DNA of 64,000 nt from Marinobacter lipolyticus. Its GTDB lineage: Bacteria; Pseudomonadota; Gammaproteobacteria; Pseudomonadales; Oleiphilaceae. Position numbers and translations under genes: made by a program. Positions 8,304-16,156 of this stretch are shown here, one piece after another. The notes below the pieces were generated by a model. The model searched no databases, was not told the DNA's origin, and saw nothing but the letters and a program-made list of their open reading frames with translations. Positions within the stretch are counted from its first letter, which is position 1; every line of letters begins with the position of its first letter. Where the stretch lies: contig NZ_QTKT01000003.1 in assembly GCF_018424605.1 (NCBI RefSeq), positions 372,001 through 436,000 on the forward strand, written 5' to 3'.

Positions 8304-9141
8304 TCTGTTCCTTGAAACGGGCGATAAGTTCGCTGTTATCGTGATCCCAGGGGTGGAAGCCGGGCTTGAAGTATTCCAGCCAGGTTGGAATCAGGCTGGA
8401 GAACGTGCCGTTCTTACCCCACATGCGCCATAGCCCTCTGGCGCTGTCCTTCAGCGAGAAATGGCGGCGGTCGTTCAGCATCATCCGCGTGGTGAAGTAA
8501 CTGGCCACCACCCCCAGCGCCGCGGTGCTGAACGCCAGGTAGAACGCCCGCTCGGCGTAGGTCCCGCCCACTTCCTGGAACACGTCGTAGGTCACCGCCT
8601 TGTGCTCGGTTTCCTCAATGGCGTGCCACATCCATAAAGGCCGCATGCTTTCATGCATGTCCTCGCGCACGTCACTGCGCTCCAGCAGCATGTCCGCCAT
8701 CATCGCGGTGAGGTGTTCAAGGCCGCAGGTAATGGCCAACTGGTGGCGCTTCGGCAGCTTCTTGGCGATCCCCAGAATCACTTCCAGGTGCGCTTCCAGC
8801 TCCTCCACCGGCATGCCGCGGTCTCGCACATGCTGGTTCATGGCGTCGTGCTCCAGCGAATGCATCGCTTCCTGGCCAATGAAACCCCGTACCTCGGCCT
8901 TGAGCTTGGGATCGGTAATCCGGTCGCGGTAATAGCGCACCGAATCCACGAAGAACTGCTCCCCCTGCGGGAAAAGCACCGACAGCGCGTTCATGGTATG
9001 GCTGAGCAGGTGGCTGTTGTCCAGCCAGTACTGCGGTACCTGTTCACCGAACTCAAAGCCCATGCGCTGGGGCTTGATGGCCACGTTGTCCGGCGTCTGA
9101 GAAGCCGGTGCCCGGGATTCTGCGGTTTTTGTCCTCAGCAT
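8248..9141 (-). CDS. Metal-dependent hydrolase, PF10118 family
   Basis: 297 residues, the usual length for the YbiX/PF10118 'metal-dependent hydrolase' family common in hydrocarbonoclastic gammaproteobacteria. Diagnostic histidine-rich helices are present: FIGQEAMHSLEHDAMNQHV, CGLEHLTAMMADMLLE, and WMWHAIEETEHKAVTYDVF. These resemble a ferritin-like di-metal site. The protein is presumably cytosolic; its true reaction is unclear and the family name is a placeholder. It overlaps the convergent diguanylate cyclase by 56 bp and is divergent from an AraC regulator that could control it. Confidence 0.85.
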   Translation of the reverse strand: MLRTKTAESRAPASQTPDNVAIKPQRMGFEFGEQVPQYWLDNSHLLSHTMNALSVLFPQGEQFFVDSVRYYRDRITDPKLKAEVRGFIGQEAMHSLEHDAMNQHVRDRGMPVEELEAHLEVILGIAKKLPKRHQLAITCGLEHLTAMMADMLLERSDVREDMHESMRPLWMWHAIEETEHKAVTYDVFQEVGGTYAERAFYLAFSTAALGVVASYFTTRMMLNDRRHFSLKDSARGLWRMWGKNGTFSSLIPTWLEYFKPGFHPWDHDNSELIARFKEQINGYIAPQYQKSNRRTLQ

Positions 9142-9385
9142 GTTCTCACTCCTCTGCGATAGAACGCTTTGGCGGATGTCATGGCTTCAGTGTGAGCAGG
9201 TCAACGGGGCATTTGAAGGCGAGAAAGGGACGGCCGTCGTTCAGGTTGGGACAGCTGACAGTGCCGCCGAACGGTTTCCATTGACTGGGATGACGGCGTC
9301 ACCGGTGCTTCCAGCCCCAGTGTTGGCGGTGGATGCATCTGCTAGCATCAGGACATCGACTTCCTTTCGACAACAAGGACACACT

Positions 9386-10492
9386 ATGGCCAACACCAGT
9401 CCGGACAAAGAACGACAGATGCTGGGGTTCTTCCTGGTGCCGGGCGTCTATATGCGGGTACTGGCGGAGACGGTGCGCCAGCTAGGCCATAACGACCGGC
9501 TGCTGTACGACGGCCTGAGCTTTACCGCGCAGGATTTGAAGGCGAACGATAGCCGCGTGTTCGTCACCGATGCGATTTTGATGGCCCAGCGGGCGCTGGA
9601 TCTGGCCGGTAAGGACGGCCTCAGCCTGACGCTGGCGCGGGAGTTGCGCCTGACCATCCACGGCACCCTGGGCTTTGCCGCGCTCACCAGCCCCACCTTT
9701 GCCGACGCCCTGGACTCGGTGCGTCGCTACCTGCAGTTGCGGGCACCGTTTCTGAGCATGAGCCAGTCCGAAGCGGGCGATAAGGTGCTGGTGCAGCTAC
9801 GCACCGAATTCGATGTGCCCGGCCTGTACCCGTTCCTGGCCGAGACCGTCAGCGCCACCCTGATCCTGCTGACTGAACAGCTGCTGGACCGGGACGACGC
9901 CGAAAAGCGGGGGTTTACCCTCACCGACGGCAAACTGCCGGGGGTTACGGTACACCTGAGCAGCCCGGCGCCGGAGTATTACCCGCGCTTTGCCTCGGCA
10001 CTGCCGGTGCGTTTCGAATACGGCAAGCCGGAGGAAATGATGGTGTTCCCGAAGGAGCTGCTGAATGTACGCATGCGGCTGGCGGATGCGGACGCGTCGC
10101 GGATGGCCCGGGACCAGTGTGAATTCGAGCTGCAGAAGGCCCTGAAAGACCAGGGCGACATCACTCTGGCGATCCGCAACATGCTGCGAATGATGCCGGG
10201 GCCGCTGCCCTCGCTGGAAGACATGGCCGAGCGTTTCTGCGTGTCGTCACGGACACTGAAGCGGCGGTTGGCGGAGAAAGACACCTCCTACCGGGAGATT
10301 GTCGAGCTGGTGTTGAAAGACCGGGCCATTCAGCTGTTGCGGTACACCAACCAGTCGGTGAGCGAGATCGCCTACGAGCTGGGTTATGCGGACCTGTCGA
10401 ATTTCAGCCGGGCGTTCCGCAAGTGGACCGGGAAGTCGGCCAGCGAGTTTCGCGAGGATGGTCCGGATCCTGCTCCGGAGCTTGGGCCCTGA
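9386..10492 (+). CDS. AraC-family transcriptional regulator with arabinose-binding-like N-terminal domain
   Basis: About 368 residues from ATG at 9386, which has AAGGA seven bases upstream. The longer frame back to 9140 lacks a ribosome site. Residues 30-215 match the ligand-binding domain of OruR/ArgR-like AraC regulators (for example LRLTIHGTLGFAALTSPTFADAL). The C-terminal 100 residues contain two helix-turn-helix motifs, with the signature IAYELGYADLSNFSRAFRKWTG. It would bind DNA upstream of a lipid or amino-acid related operon. The divergent hydrolase gene is the nearest candidate target. The gene is followed by palindromic repeats that may end its transcript. Confidence 0.9.
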   Translation: MANTSPDKERQMLGFFLVPGVYMRVLAETVRQLGHNDRLLYDGLSFTAQDLKANDSRVFVTDAILMAQRALDLAGKDGLSLTLARELRLTIHGTLGFAALTSPTFADALDSVRRYLQLRAPFLSMSQSEAGDKVLVQLRTEFDVPGLYPFLAETVSATLILLTEQLLDRDDAEKRGFTLTDGKLPGVTVHLSSPAPEYYPRFASALPVRFEYGKPEEMMVFPKELLNVRMRLADADASRMARDQCEFELQKALKDQGDITLAIRNMLRMMPGPLPSLEDMAERFCVSSRTLKRRLAEKDTSYREIVELVLKDRAIQLLRYTNQSVSEIAYELGYADLSNFSRAFRKWTGKSASEFREDGPDPAPELGP

Positions 10493-10541
10493 GTTTGGGA
10501 GTTCTTGATCGCCGGGCCTTTGGCTTGGGAGCGTGGTCGCA

Positions 10542-10622
10542 GGGTGGTTACTTATTTTTTCTGAGAAAAAGAACTCGCTTCGCTCAGACACCTTTGTTCT
10601 CAGAAAAAATAAGTAACCACCC
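10542..10622. repeat. Palindromic repeat element, copy 1
   Basis: A perfect 26 bp inverted repeat: 10542-10567 pairs with 10597-10622 (arm starts GGGTGGTTACTTATTTTTTC). The interval contains the family core at 10566-10592, read on the reverse strand as GGTGTCTGAGCG followed by AAGCGAGTTCTTTTT. The left flank (GGCCTTTGGCTTGGGAGCG) resembles the flank of copy 3. It lies just after the AraC gene and could form a long hairpin in RNA from either strand. Confidence 0.85.
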
Positions 10623-10717
10623 CACGCCCTAGTGACCCTGATGAGGGCCGTCCTGATTCATGATTTTTTGCCTTTTTTCCTTTGTTTTTACCGACTATGC
10701 CTCCATTGTTCGTCGGA

Positions 10718-10806
10718 CGGGGGGTTGGATTATTTTTCCCGCCAGGAAAAAGGTGTCTGAGCGCAGCGAGTTCTTTTTCCCAAGGGAAAAATAATCCAAC
10801 CCCCCG
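10718..10806. repeat. Palindromic repeat element, copy 2
   Basis: A perfect 23 bp inverted repeat: 10718-10740 pairs with 10784-10806 (arm starts CGGGGGGTTGGATTATTTTT). An inner stem GGAAAAA/TTTTTCC (10745-10751 with 10774-10780) encloses the core at 10752-10778, which is in plus orientation and differs from the other copies at one base (GCGCAGCG for GCGAAGCG). The arm sequence is unrelated in detail to copy 1, yet still fully self-complementary. Confidence 0.85.
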
Positions 10807-10874
10807 GCCACGCTCCAACCAAGGCAGGCTAGGTCAGTACAAGACCCCAACACCAAACCCACAAGGAAACCACC

Positions 10875-11282
10875 ATGGAAGCCAGACCCGACACCCACAG
10901 CAAACTCTTCGGCTACCTGCTCTGGATCTTCGGGTTTCTCGGAGCCCATCGCTTTTACTATGGCAAGCCCATCACCGGCACCATTTGGTTCTTCACTCTG
11001 GGCTTGCTGTTCATCGGCTGGATTATTGACCTGTTCCTGATACCGGCGATGGATCGGGAGGCGGATCTGCGGTTCCGGGAGGGTGAGGTCAATTACAACA
11101 TTGGCTGGCTGTTGTTGACCTTCACCGGGGTCTTCGGCCTGCACCGGATGTACATGGGCAAGTGGATTACCGGCATCATCTACCTGCTGACCGGTGGCCT
11201 GTTCCTGATTGGCGTGCTCTACGATTTCTGGACGTTGAACGGGCAGATCTCCGAACGCAATCGTGAGGTGAAGTTCAGCTGA
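10875..11282 (+). CDS. Duplicated TM2-domain membrane protein
   Basis: 135 residues with two TM2-like units. The first is KLFGYLLWIFGFLGAHRFYYG, then helix TIWFFTLGLLFIGWIIDLFL. The second is YNIGWLLLTFTGVFGLHRMYMG, then helix GIIYLLTGGLFLIGVLYDF. Each unit has the family pattern G-x-x-G-x-H-R-F/M-Y-x-G ahead of its second helix and a D after it. Four membrane helices are predicted. TM2 proteins of bacteria have no settled function. The tail overlaps the convergent wax synthase gene by eight bases, and two palindromic repeats lie upstream. Confidence 0.88.
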   Translation: MEARPDTHSKLFGYLLWIFGFLGAHRFYYGKPITGTIWFFTLGLLFIGWIIDLFLIPAMDREADLRFREGEVNYNIGWLLLTFTGVFGLHRMYMGKWITGIIYLLTGGLFLIGVLYDFWTLNGQISERNREVKFS

Positions 11283-12648
11283 TCCCGGCCGCCACTTCCA
11301 GCTCCGCCAGACCCTCCTCCAGGTAATCCAGCATGCGCTGCAGACTGGGCAGGGTACGGCGGCAGCCAATCAAGCCGAACTCGATCTGGTCACGGTAGCT
11401 GGTCAGGGTCATGTTCAGCGCCAGGCGGTCCATGGCGATGGACACCGGGTACATGCCCTCCAGACGGGCGCCGTTCCAGTATCGCTCCTCCGCGGGGCCC
11501 GGCACGTTGGAGATGACCACGTTGAAGGTCTGCCATTTCGGCGCCAGCCCGGTGAGCAGGTTGAACGCCGCCGGCGCCAGGGCCAGGGCGGTGTAATTGA
11601 GGATTTCTTCCGGCGACATGCTGGCGTAGCGGTCCTTGGCCAGTTTCACGTCGTGGTGGATGTGCAGCAGCCGGTCCGCCGGGTCGCTCAGATGGGTGCC
11701 CAGTGATGCCAGAATGATACCCACCTGATTGCCCTCTTCACTGTCATCCCGCCGCAGCGACACCGGCACCATGGCAATCAGCGGTTGCGCTGGCAGCGCG
11801 TCCTGGTTCATCAGGTAGGTGCGCAAGGCACTGGCACACATCGCCATCACCACATCATTGACCGTGGTGCCATAGGCCTCGCACACGGCGCGGATGCGCT
11901 TCAGGCAGTAGGATTCCGCAGCGAAGCGGCGCGAGCCGGTGATTTTCTCGTTCAACAGGCTGCGCGGCGCGTGGAAGATCGACTTGTAGGCCGGGTCCTT
12001 GCGGGCCTGGTTGATGGTTTTCATCAGCTCCCGGGCCACCGTGGGCACCGTGCCCAGCTGCTTGCCCGACTCCCCGATCAGGTGGCCCAGAGTGTGCCAC
12101 ACCGAGGCTCGACCGCCTTCCTCCTCACGCCGGTTTGCGCGTGGTGGCAGCGCCCAGATCGGCGGCATGTCCCGTTGCGCCGGGTCCGCCGACAGCATCC
12201 GCTGGGCCATGCGCATGGCCGATACGCCGTCCACCAGGGAGTGATGCACCTTGGTGTAGACCGCGAACTGGCGGTCCCGAAGGCCCTCGATCAGGTGGAA
12301 CTCCCACAGCGGACGCTCGCGATCCATCAGGTGGGAGTGTTCGGCGGAGACAAACGCCAGCAGCTCCCGCACCCGGCCGGGGGTGGGCAGCGCCTCGAAC
12401 CGGAAATGGTGCTCCAGATCCAGGTGGTCGTCGTGCACCCACACCGGCTGGGTGAAGCGGCTGTCCAGGCGCCGGTCGAAGGGCGGCGTCACCCGGGTGT
12501 GGTGGCGCAGGGCCTCCGCCAGTTGCGCCACGTAGTCATCGGGTGCGTCCTGCGGAAATGAAAACAGTTGCAGGCCGCCCACGTGCATGGGTTGCTGGCG
12601 TTTTTCCAGCCAGAGGAACAGTTGGTCGGCGGGGCTGAGCGGTTTCAA
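11275..12648 (-). CDS. Wax ester synthase / diacylglycerol O-acyltransferase (WS/DGAT)
   Basis: About 457 residues from a TTG at 12648, chosen because AAGGA lies just upstream and translation then begins LKPLSPADQLFLWLEKRQQP, the normal family start. Key motifs are RPLWEFHLIEG, the active-site HHSLVDG, the later GTTVNDVVMAMC motif, and the C-terminal VVISNVPGP. The enzyme esterifies acyl-CoA with fatty alcohols or diacylglycerol to make wax ester or triacylglycerol storage lipid at the membrane surface. It stands alone. A small hairpin repeat sits just upstream at 12723-12743. Marine oil-degrading bacteria commonly carry several such genes. Confidence 0.93.
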   Translation of the reverse strand: MKPLSPADQLFLWLEKRQQPMHVGGLQLFSFPQDAPDDYVAQLAEALRHHTRVTPPFDRRLDSRFTQPVWVHDDHLDLEHHFRFEALPTPGRVRELLAFVSAEHSHLMDRERPLWEFHLIEGLRDRQFAVYTKVHHSLVDGVSAMRMAQRMLSADPAQRDMPPIWALPPRANRREEEGGRASVWHTLGHLIGESGKQLGTVPTVARELMKTINQARKDPAYKSIFHAPRSLLNEKITGSRRFAAESYCLKRIRAVCEAYGTTVNDVVMAMCASALRTYLMNQDALPAQPLIAMVPVSLRRDDSEEGNQVGIILASLGTHLSDPADRLLHIHHDVKLAKDRYASMSPEEILNYTALALAPAAFNLLTGLAPKWQTFNVVISNVPGPAEERYWNGARLEGMYPVSIAMDRLALNMTLTSYRDQIEFGLIGCRRTLPSLQRMLDYLEEGLAELEVAAGIS

Positions 12649-12722
12649 AATGCATCCTTGTTTACAACAGTGTGGTGATAGTAACCCACCAGGTTGGCGA
12701 CGCAATTGACTTTTCAGCGGTG

Positions 12723-12743
12723 CTGACCCTGATACGGGGTCAG
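12723..12743. repeat. Hairpin repeat resembling REP/RAYT-associated motif
   Basis: CTGACCC and GGGTCAG form a 7 bp stem around a 7-base loop, followed by GTCTGAATG. The sequence GGGGTCAGGTCTGAAT resembles motifs seen near REP-associated transposases in gammaproteobacteria. A related string, TGACCCTGAT, occurs at 10632. No transposase gene is present. The identification is tentative. Confidence 0.35.
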
Positions 12744-12975
12744 GTCTGAATGAGTAGATCTTGCGTAGTTTTTAGTCCAGTTTAAGTCATAAGTTCATAT
12801 AAACCGCCAGGAGGGTCCGTTGTGTCAAAGGTTGCAGCTGCGACGGTGACCTTGACGTTCTTACCGGCGTTGACGGTTTTTGTGTTGCAGTGGCGGGAGC
12901 GGCGTTCTTCCGCTTCTGAGTCTGGTTAGCGGCCTTTCGGACTTGGGAGCTGACGCCGCTCCGGAGGTCGGACTA

Positions 12976-13032
12976 TTTTTCTTCTGGAAAAAGAACTCGC
13001 TTCGCTCAGACACCTTTTTCCTGACAGAAAAA
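12976..13032. repeat. Palindromic repeat element, copy 3 (degraded arms)
   Basis: The core is at 12988-13014 on the reverse strand, identical to copy 4. The inner stem GGAAAAAG/CTTTTTCC (12986-12993 with 13014-13021) and an outer TTTTTCT/AGAAAAA are intact. The outermost arms no longer match well (TCGGACTA against CATCCCCA). It lies downstream of nirD and could terminate the nirBD transcript. Confidence 0.75.
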
Positions 13033-13080
13033 CATCCCCACCCCCGAATCGGCTCGTTCTGACTGCCGGTTGGGCCGCTT

Positions 13081-13449
13081 TTAGGCTGCGGCGGTTTCCT
13101 GCTTGTTCTTCGGGACTTCCAGTCGGATCTGGTCGCCGTCCAGAAGCACGGGGTAGGTTTTGATCTTGACCGTTTCATCCTCCAGGCATTGGCCGGTGAT
13201 CAGGCTGAAATGTTGTTTGTACAATGGGGAGGCCACCACTGGTTCGCCCTTGATGTCTCCGGTAATACCCCGGGCCAGGACGTTTGAGCCGCTGAACGGA
13301 TCGGTGTGGCTGATCGCAAACAACGCCGGCAGCCGGTGCGGTAGGTAAAACACCGCCACCGGCCCGTCTGCGGTCCACACGGCGACGCCGGATTCCGCCA
13401 CCAGATCCTCCACCTTACAAACGCAATCCCAAGTAGTACGAGCTTTCAT
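13081..13449 (-). CDS. nirD: Nitrite reductase (NADH) small subunit
   Basis: 122 residues from ATG at 13449 (GGAG upstream; a longer frame to 13491 has no support). NirD is a Rieske-like domain protein. Here CVCKVEDLVAESGVAVW, FYLPHRLPALFAISHTDPFSG, VLARGITGDIKGEPVVASPLYKQHFSL and the final ETVKIKTYPVLLDGDQI match the family. Like other NirD proteins it lacks the Rieske cysteine/histidine cluster ligands and is not expected to hold an iron-sulfur centre. With NirB it reduces nitrite to ammonium in the cytosol. It follows nirB after a 161 bp gap holding palindromic copy 4. Confidence 0.93.
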   Translation of the reverse strand: MKARTTWDCVCKVEDLVAESGVAVWTADGPVAVFYLPHRLPALFAISHTDPFSGSNVLARGITGDIKGEPVVASPLYKQHFSLITGQCLEDETVKIKTYPVLLDGDQIRLEVPKNKQETAAA

Positions 13450-13493
13450 AAACAGTCTCCAACGTATCTTTTGATATCTCTGTACGGTCACGC

Positions 13494-13592
13494 GAGTGAG
13501 GGGTATGGGGGGTATTTTTCTGTCAGGAAAAAGGTGTCTGAGCGAAGCGAGTTCTTTTTCCAGAAGAAAAATACCCCCCGTGCCCCTCGCTC
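13494..13592. repeat. Palindromic repeat element, copy 4, between nirB and nirD
   Basis: Arms 13494-13520 and 13566-13592 pair over 27 positions. Fourteen innermost positions (GGGGGGTATTTTTC) are perfect. The outer part has three differences, all T opposite G, so a plus-strand RNA would keep every pair as G-U wobble. The core is at 13533-13559 in plus orientation. Inner stem GGAAAAA/TTTTTCC is present. It sits inside the nirBD transcription unit and may alter the relative levels of the two subunits. Confidence 0.85.
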
Positions 13593-13610
13593 ATCCCCTC
13601 AACCAGCAGG

Positions 13611-16127
13611 CTACAAAGCAGCCTCAGACTCCAAAACCGGCCGCCGCTGATCCCGCTCGGTGGTCCACTGCTGCACCGGGTCGGTCTTTTCTGGAGCGTT
13701 CACAAACTCCCGGAACCGCTTGCGTTTCTCCGGGTCTTCCACCGCCGTTTTCCACTCGCATTGGTAAGTGCCCACCAAGGATTCCATGTGCTCTTCCAGT
13801 TCCTGGCCAAGGCCGAGGCTGTCTTCCAGAACCACCTGTTTGAGGTAATCCAGGCCGCCCTCCAGGTTCTCCATCCACACACTGGTGCGCTGGAGCCGGT
13901 CGGCGGTGCGCACATAGAACATCAACACCCGGTCGATGGTGCGGATCAGCTCCTCGTCGGACAGATCGGTGGCGAACAGGTCGGCGTGTCGCGGGCGCAT
14001 GCCGCCGTTGCCGCACACGTACAGGTTCCAGCCGTTTTCGGTGGCGATCACGCCGATGTCCTTGCTCTGGGCTTCGGCGCATTCGCGGGTGCAGCCGGAA
14101 ACCGCCATCTTCACTTTGTGGGGCGCGCGCAGGCCCTTGTAGCGGTTCTCCAGGAAGATCGCCATGCCCACGCTGTCCTGCACGCCGTAGCGGCACCAGG
14201 TACTGCCCACGCAGGATTTCACCGTGCGCAGGGACTTGCCGTAGGCGTGGCCGGTCTCGAAGCCGGCGGCGATGAGTTTTTCCCAGATCGCCGGCAGCTC
14301 GCTCAGGGTGGCGCCGAACAGGTCGACCCGCTGGCCGCCGGTGATCTTGGTGTACAGGTTGTACTCGTTGGCCACTTCGCCCAGCACGATGAGCTTGTCC
14401 GGGGTGATTTCACCGCCGGGGATGCGTGGCACGATGGAATAGGTGCCGTTTTTCTGCATGTTGGCCATGAAGGTGTCGTTGGTGTCCTGCAGCGGCACGT
14501 GGTCAGTGGCCAGGATGTGCTCGTTCCAGCAGGTGGCGAGGATCGACGCCACCGTGGGCTTGCAGATGTCGCAGCCGTGGCCCTTGCCATGGTCGCGGAT
14601 CAGCGTGCGGAAGGTGCGGATACCGTTCACCTTCACCAGGTGGAACAGCTCCTGGCGGCTGTAGGGAAAGTGTTCGCACAGGTCCTTGCTGACCTCCACG
14701 CCGCGTTTTTCCAGTTCGTTGTCCACCACGTTCTTCAGCAGCGCGGCGCAGCCGCCACAGCCGGTGCTGGCCTTGGTTTCGCCTTTCACGCTGGCGAGAT
14801 CGCTGCAGCCGGCGTCAATGGCGCCGCAGATGTCGCCCTTGGTGACGTTGTGGCAGGAGCAGATCGAGGCGGTTTCCGGCAACGCGTCCGGGCCCAGTGC
14901 CGGGGCGCCGCCCTGGCTTTCCGGCAGGATCAGGGTTTCCGGGTTGTCCGGCAGGGTGATGCCGTTTAGGGCGTACTGCAGCAGGGTGTCGTAGTGGCTG
15001 TTGTCGCCCACCAGGATGGCACCGAGCAGGGTTTTGCCGTCGTCGCTGATCACCATGCGGCGGTAATGGCCGGCTTTCTCGTCGTTAAATCGGATGTTGC
15101 GGGCGCCCGGTGTCTGGCCGTGGGCGTCGCCGATGGAACCCACGTCCACACCCAGCAGTTTGAGTTTGGTGCTCATGTCGGCGCCGGTAAAGGCAGCTTC
15201 TTGATCACCGTTGAGAGTGGCCGCCAGGGTGCGAGCCATGGTGTAGCCGGGGGCCACCAGGCCGAAAATGCGCTCGCTCCACAGGGCGCACTCACCAATG
15301 GCATGAATGTGCGGATCGGAGGTGGTGCATTGATCGTTGATCACGATGCCGCCGCGCTCGCCGATGTCCAGCCCGCTGGCGCGGGCCAGGGTGTCCTGGG
15401 GGCGGATACCGGCGGAGAATACGATCAGGTCGGTTTCCAGATGGCTGTCATCGCTGAAGTTCATGCGCAGGCGGGCGGACTCGCCGTCGACGATCTCGAT
15501 GGTGGCCTTCTCGGTGTGCACCTGCACGCCCAGCTCCTCGATCTTGCGCCTAAGCAGGGCGCCGCCGTCGGCATCGAGCTGCACCGGCATCAGGCGCGGC
15601 GCGAATTCCACCACGTGGGCGTCCACACCCAGACTCTTCAGGGCGTTGGCGGCCTCCAGCCCCAGCAGGCCGCCGCCCACCACCACGCCGGTTTTGACGC
15701 CGTCGGCACTGGCACGGATGCGGTCGAGGTCTTCCAGGGTGCGGTACACCAGGCAGTGGGGGTGCTCGTTGCCCTTGATCGGCGGTACGAAGGGGTAGGA
15801 GCCGGTGGCCAGCACCAGTTCGTCATAACGGTAGTTGCCCAGGGGCGTGGTGATGGTCTTCTGGTCGCGATCAATGGCGGTGACCTGCTCGCCCAGATGC
15901 AGGTCGATGCGGTTCTCGGCGTACCATTGCGCGGTGCCCATGGCCAGGTCGGCGTGGGTGGAGCCGCCGAAATACTCGGACAGGTGCACGCGGTCGTAGG
16001 CCAGCAGCTTTTCCTCGCCGAAGACCTTGATGTCAAAGCGCTCGGCGGCTGCGGTGGCGATCAGTTGTTCCAGGAAATGGTGGCCTACCATGCCGTTGCC
16101 AATCACGATCAGGGTTTGCTTGTTCAT
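13611..16127 (-). CDS. nirB: Nitrite reductase (NADH) large subunit
   Basis: 838 residues from ATG at 16127 with an AGGAACACCC leader. The order is: FAD-binding domain (IVIGNGMVGHHF, residues 6-17), NAD-binding GVVVGGGLLGLEAA (near 145), a BFD-type [2Fe-2S] domain (CSCHNVTKGDICGAID ... STGCGGCAALLK, about 420-465), and the siroheme/[4Fe-4S] reductase domain, with cluster ligands in VSGCTRECAEAQSKD and VCGNGGMRPR (about 670-710). The protein catalyses six-electron reduction of nitrite to ammonium with NADH in the cytosol. It is second in an operon, 29 bp after a separate FAD reductase and upstream of nirD. Confidence 0.96.
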   Translation of the reverse strand: MNKQTLIVIGNGMVGHHFLEQLIATAAAERFDIKVFGEEKLLAYDRVHLSEYFGGSTHADLAMGTAQWYAENRIDLHLGEQVTAIDRDQKTITTPLGNYRYDELVLATGSYPFVPPIKGNEHPHCLVYRTLEDLDRIRASADGVKTGVVVGGGLLGLEAANALKSLGVDAHVVEFAPRLMPVQLDADGGALLRRKIEELGVQVHTEKATIEIVDGESARLRMNFSDDSHLETDLIVFSAGIRPQDTLARASGLDIGERGGIVINDQCTTSDPHIHAIGECALWSERIFGLVAPGYTMARTLAATLNGDQEAAFTGADMSTKLKLLGVDVGSIGDAHGQTPGARNIRFNDEKAGHYRRMVISDDGKTLLGAILVGDNSHYDTLLQYALNGITLPDNPETLILPESQGGAPALGPDALPETASICSCHNVTKGDICGAIDAGCSDLASVKGETKASTGCGGCAALLKNVVDNELEKRGVEVSKDLCEHFPYSRQELFHLVKVNGIRTFRTLIRDHGKGHGCDICKPTVASILATCWNEHILATDHVPLQDTNDTFMANMQKNGTYSIVPRIPGGEITPDKLIVLGEVANEYNLYTKITGGQRVDLFGATLSELPAIWEKLIAAGFETGHAYGKSLRTVKSCVGSTWCRYGVQDSVGMAIFLENRYKGLRAPHKVKMAVSGCTRECAEAQSKDIGVIATENGWNLYVCGNGGMRPRHADLFATDLSDEELIRTIDRVLMFYVRTADRLQRTSVWMENLEGGLDYLKQVVLEDSLGLGQELEEHMESLVGTYQCEWKTAVEDPEKRKRFREFVNAPEKTDPVQQWTTERDQRRPVLESEAAL

Positions 16128-16156
16128 GGGTGTTCCTCTCTCTTGCACCGGCGCCA

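Larger units (their letters stand above)
10493..10874. other. Intergenic region with two copies of a palindromic repeat
   Basis: 382 bases without a credible gene. It holds two copies of the large inverted repeat described below, at 10542-10622 and 10718-10806, in opposite orientation. Short open frames here (peptides such as KKVSERSEFFF read from the core) come from the repeat and are not genes. A ribosome-site-like AAGGAAACCACC precedes the TM2 start at 10875. Confidence 0.7.
12649..13080. other. Intergenic region with hairpin repeat and palindromic element
   Basis: 432 bases with no supported gene. Contents: a 7 bp stem hairpin at 12723-12743, an AT-rich patch at about 12770-12810 that could hold the wax synthase or other promoter, a flank resembling that of palindromic copy 1 (12931-12950), and palindromic copy 3 at 12976-13032. 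Confidence 0.6.

Noticed and set aside
10600-10818. Small proteins with KKVSERSEFFF-like peptides
   Set aside because: These peptides are translations of the palindromic core in various frames and have no ribosome site or conservation beyond the repeat.
12723-12743. Insertion sequence remnant near the wax synthase
   Set aside because: The hairpin resembles REP/RAYT-associated DNA, but no transposase gene, target duplication or matching end was found, so it was listed only as a tentative repeat.
10542-13592. CRISPR array
   Set aside because: The repeated core occurs four times but at irregular distances and in alternating orientation, with no spacers of constant length and no cas genes.
15337-15798. 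Second gene in another frame inside nirB
   Set aside because: It is an antisense arginine/serine-rich shadow frame without a start context.
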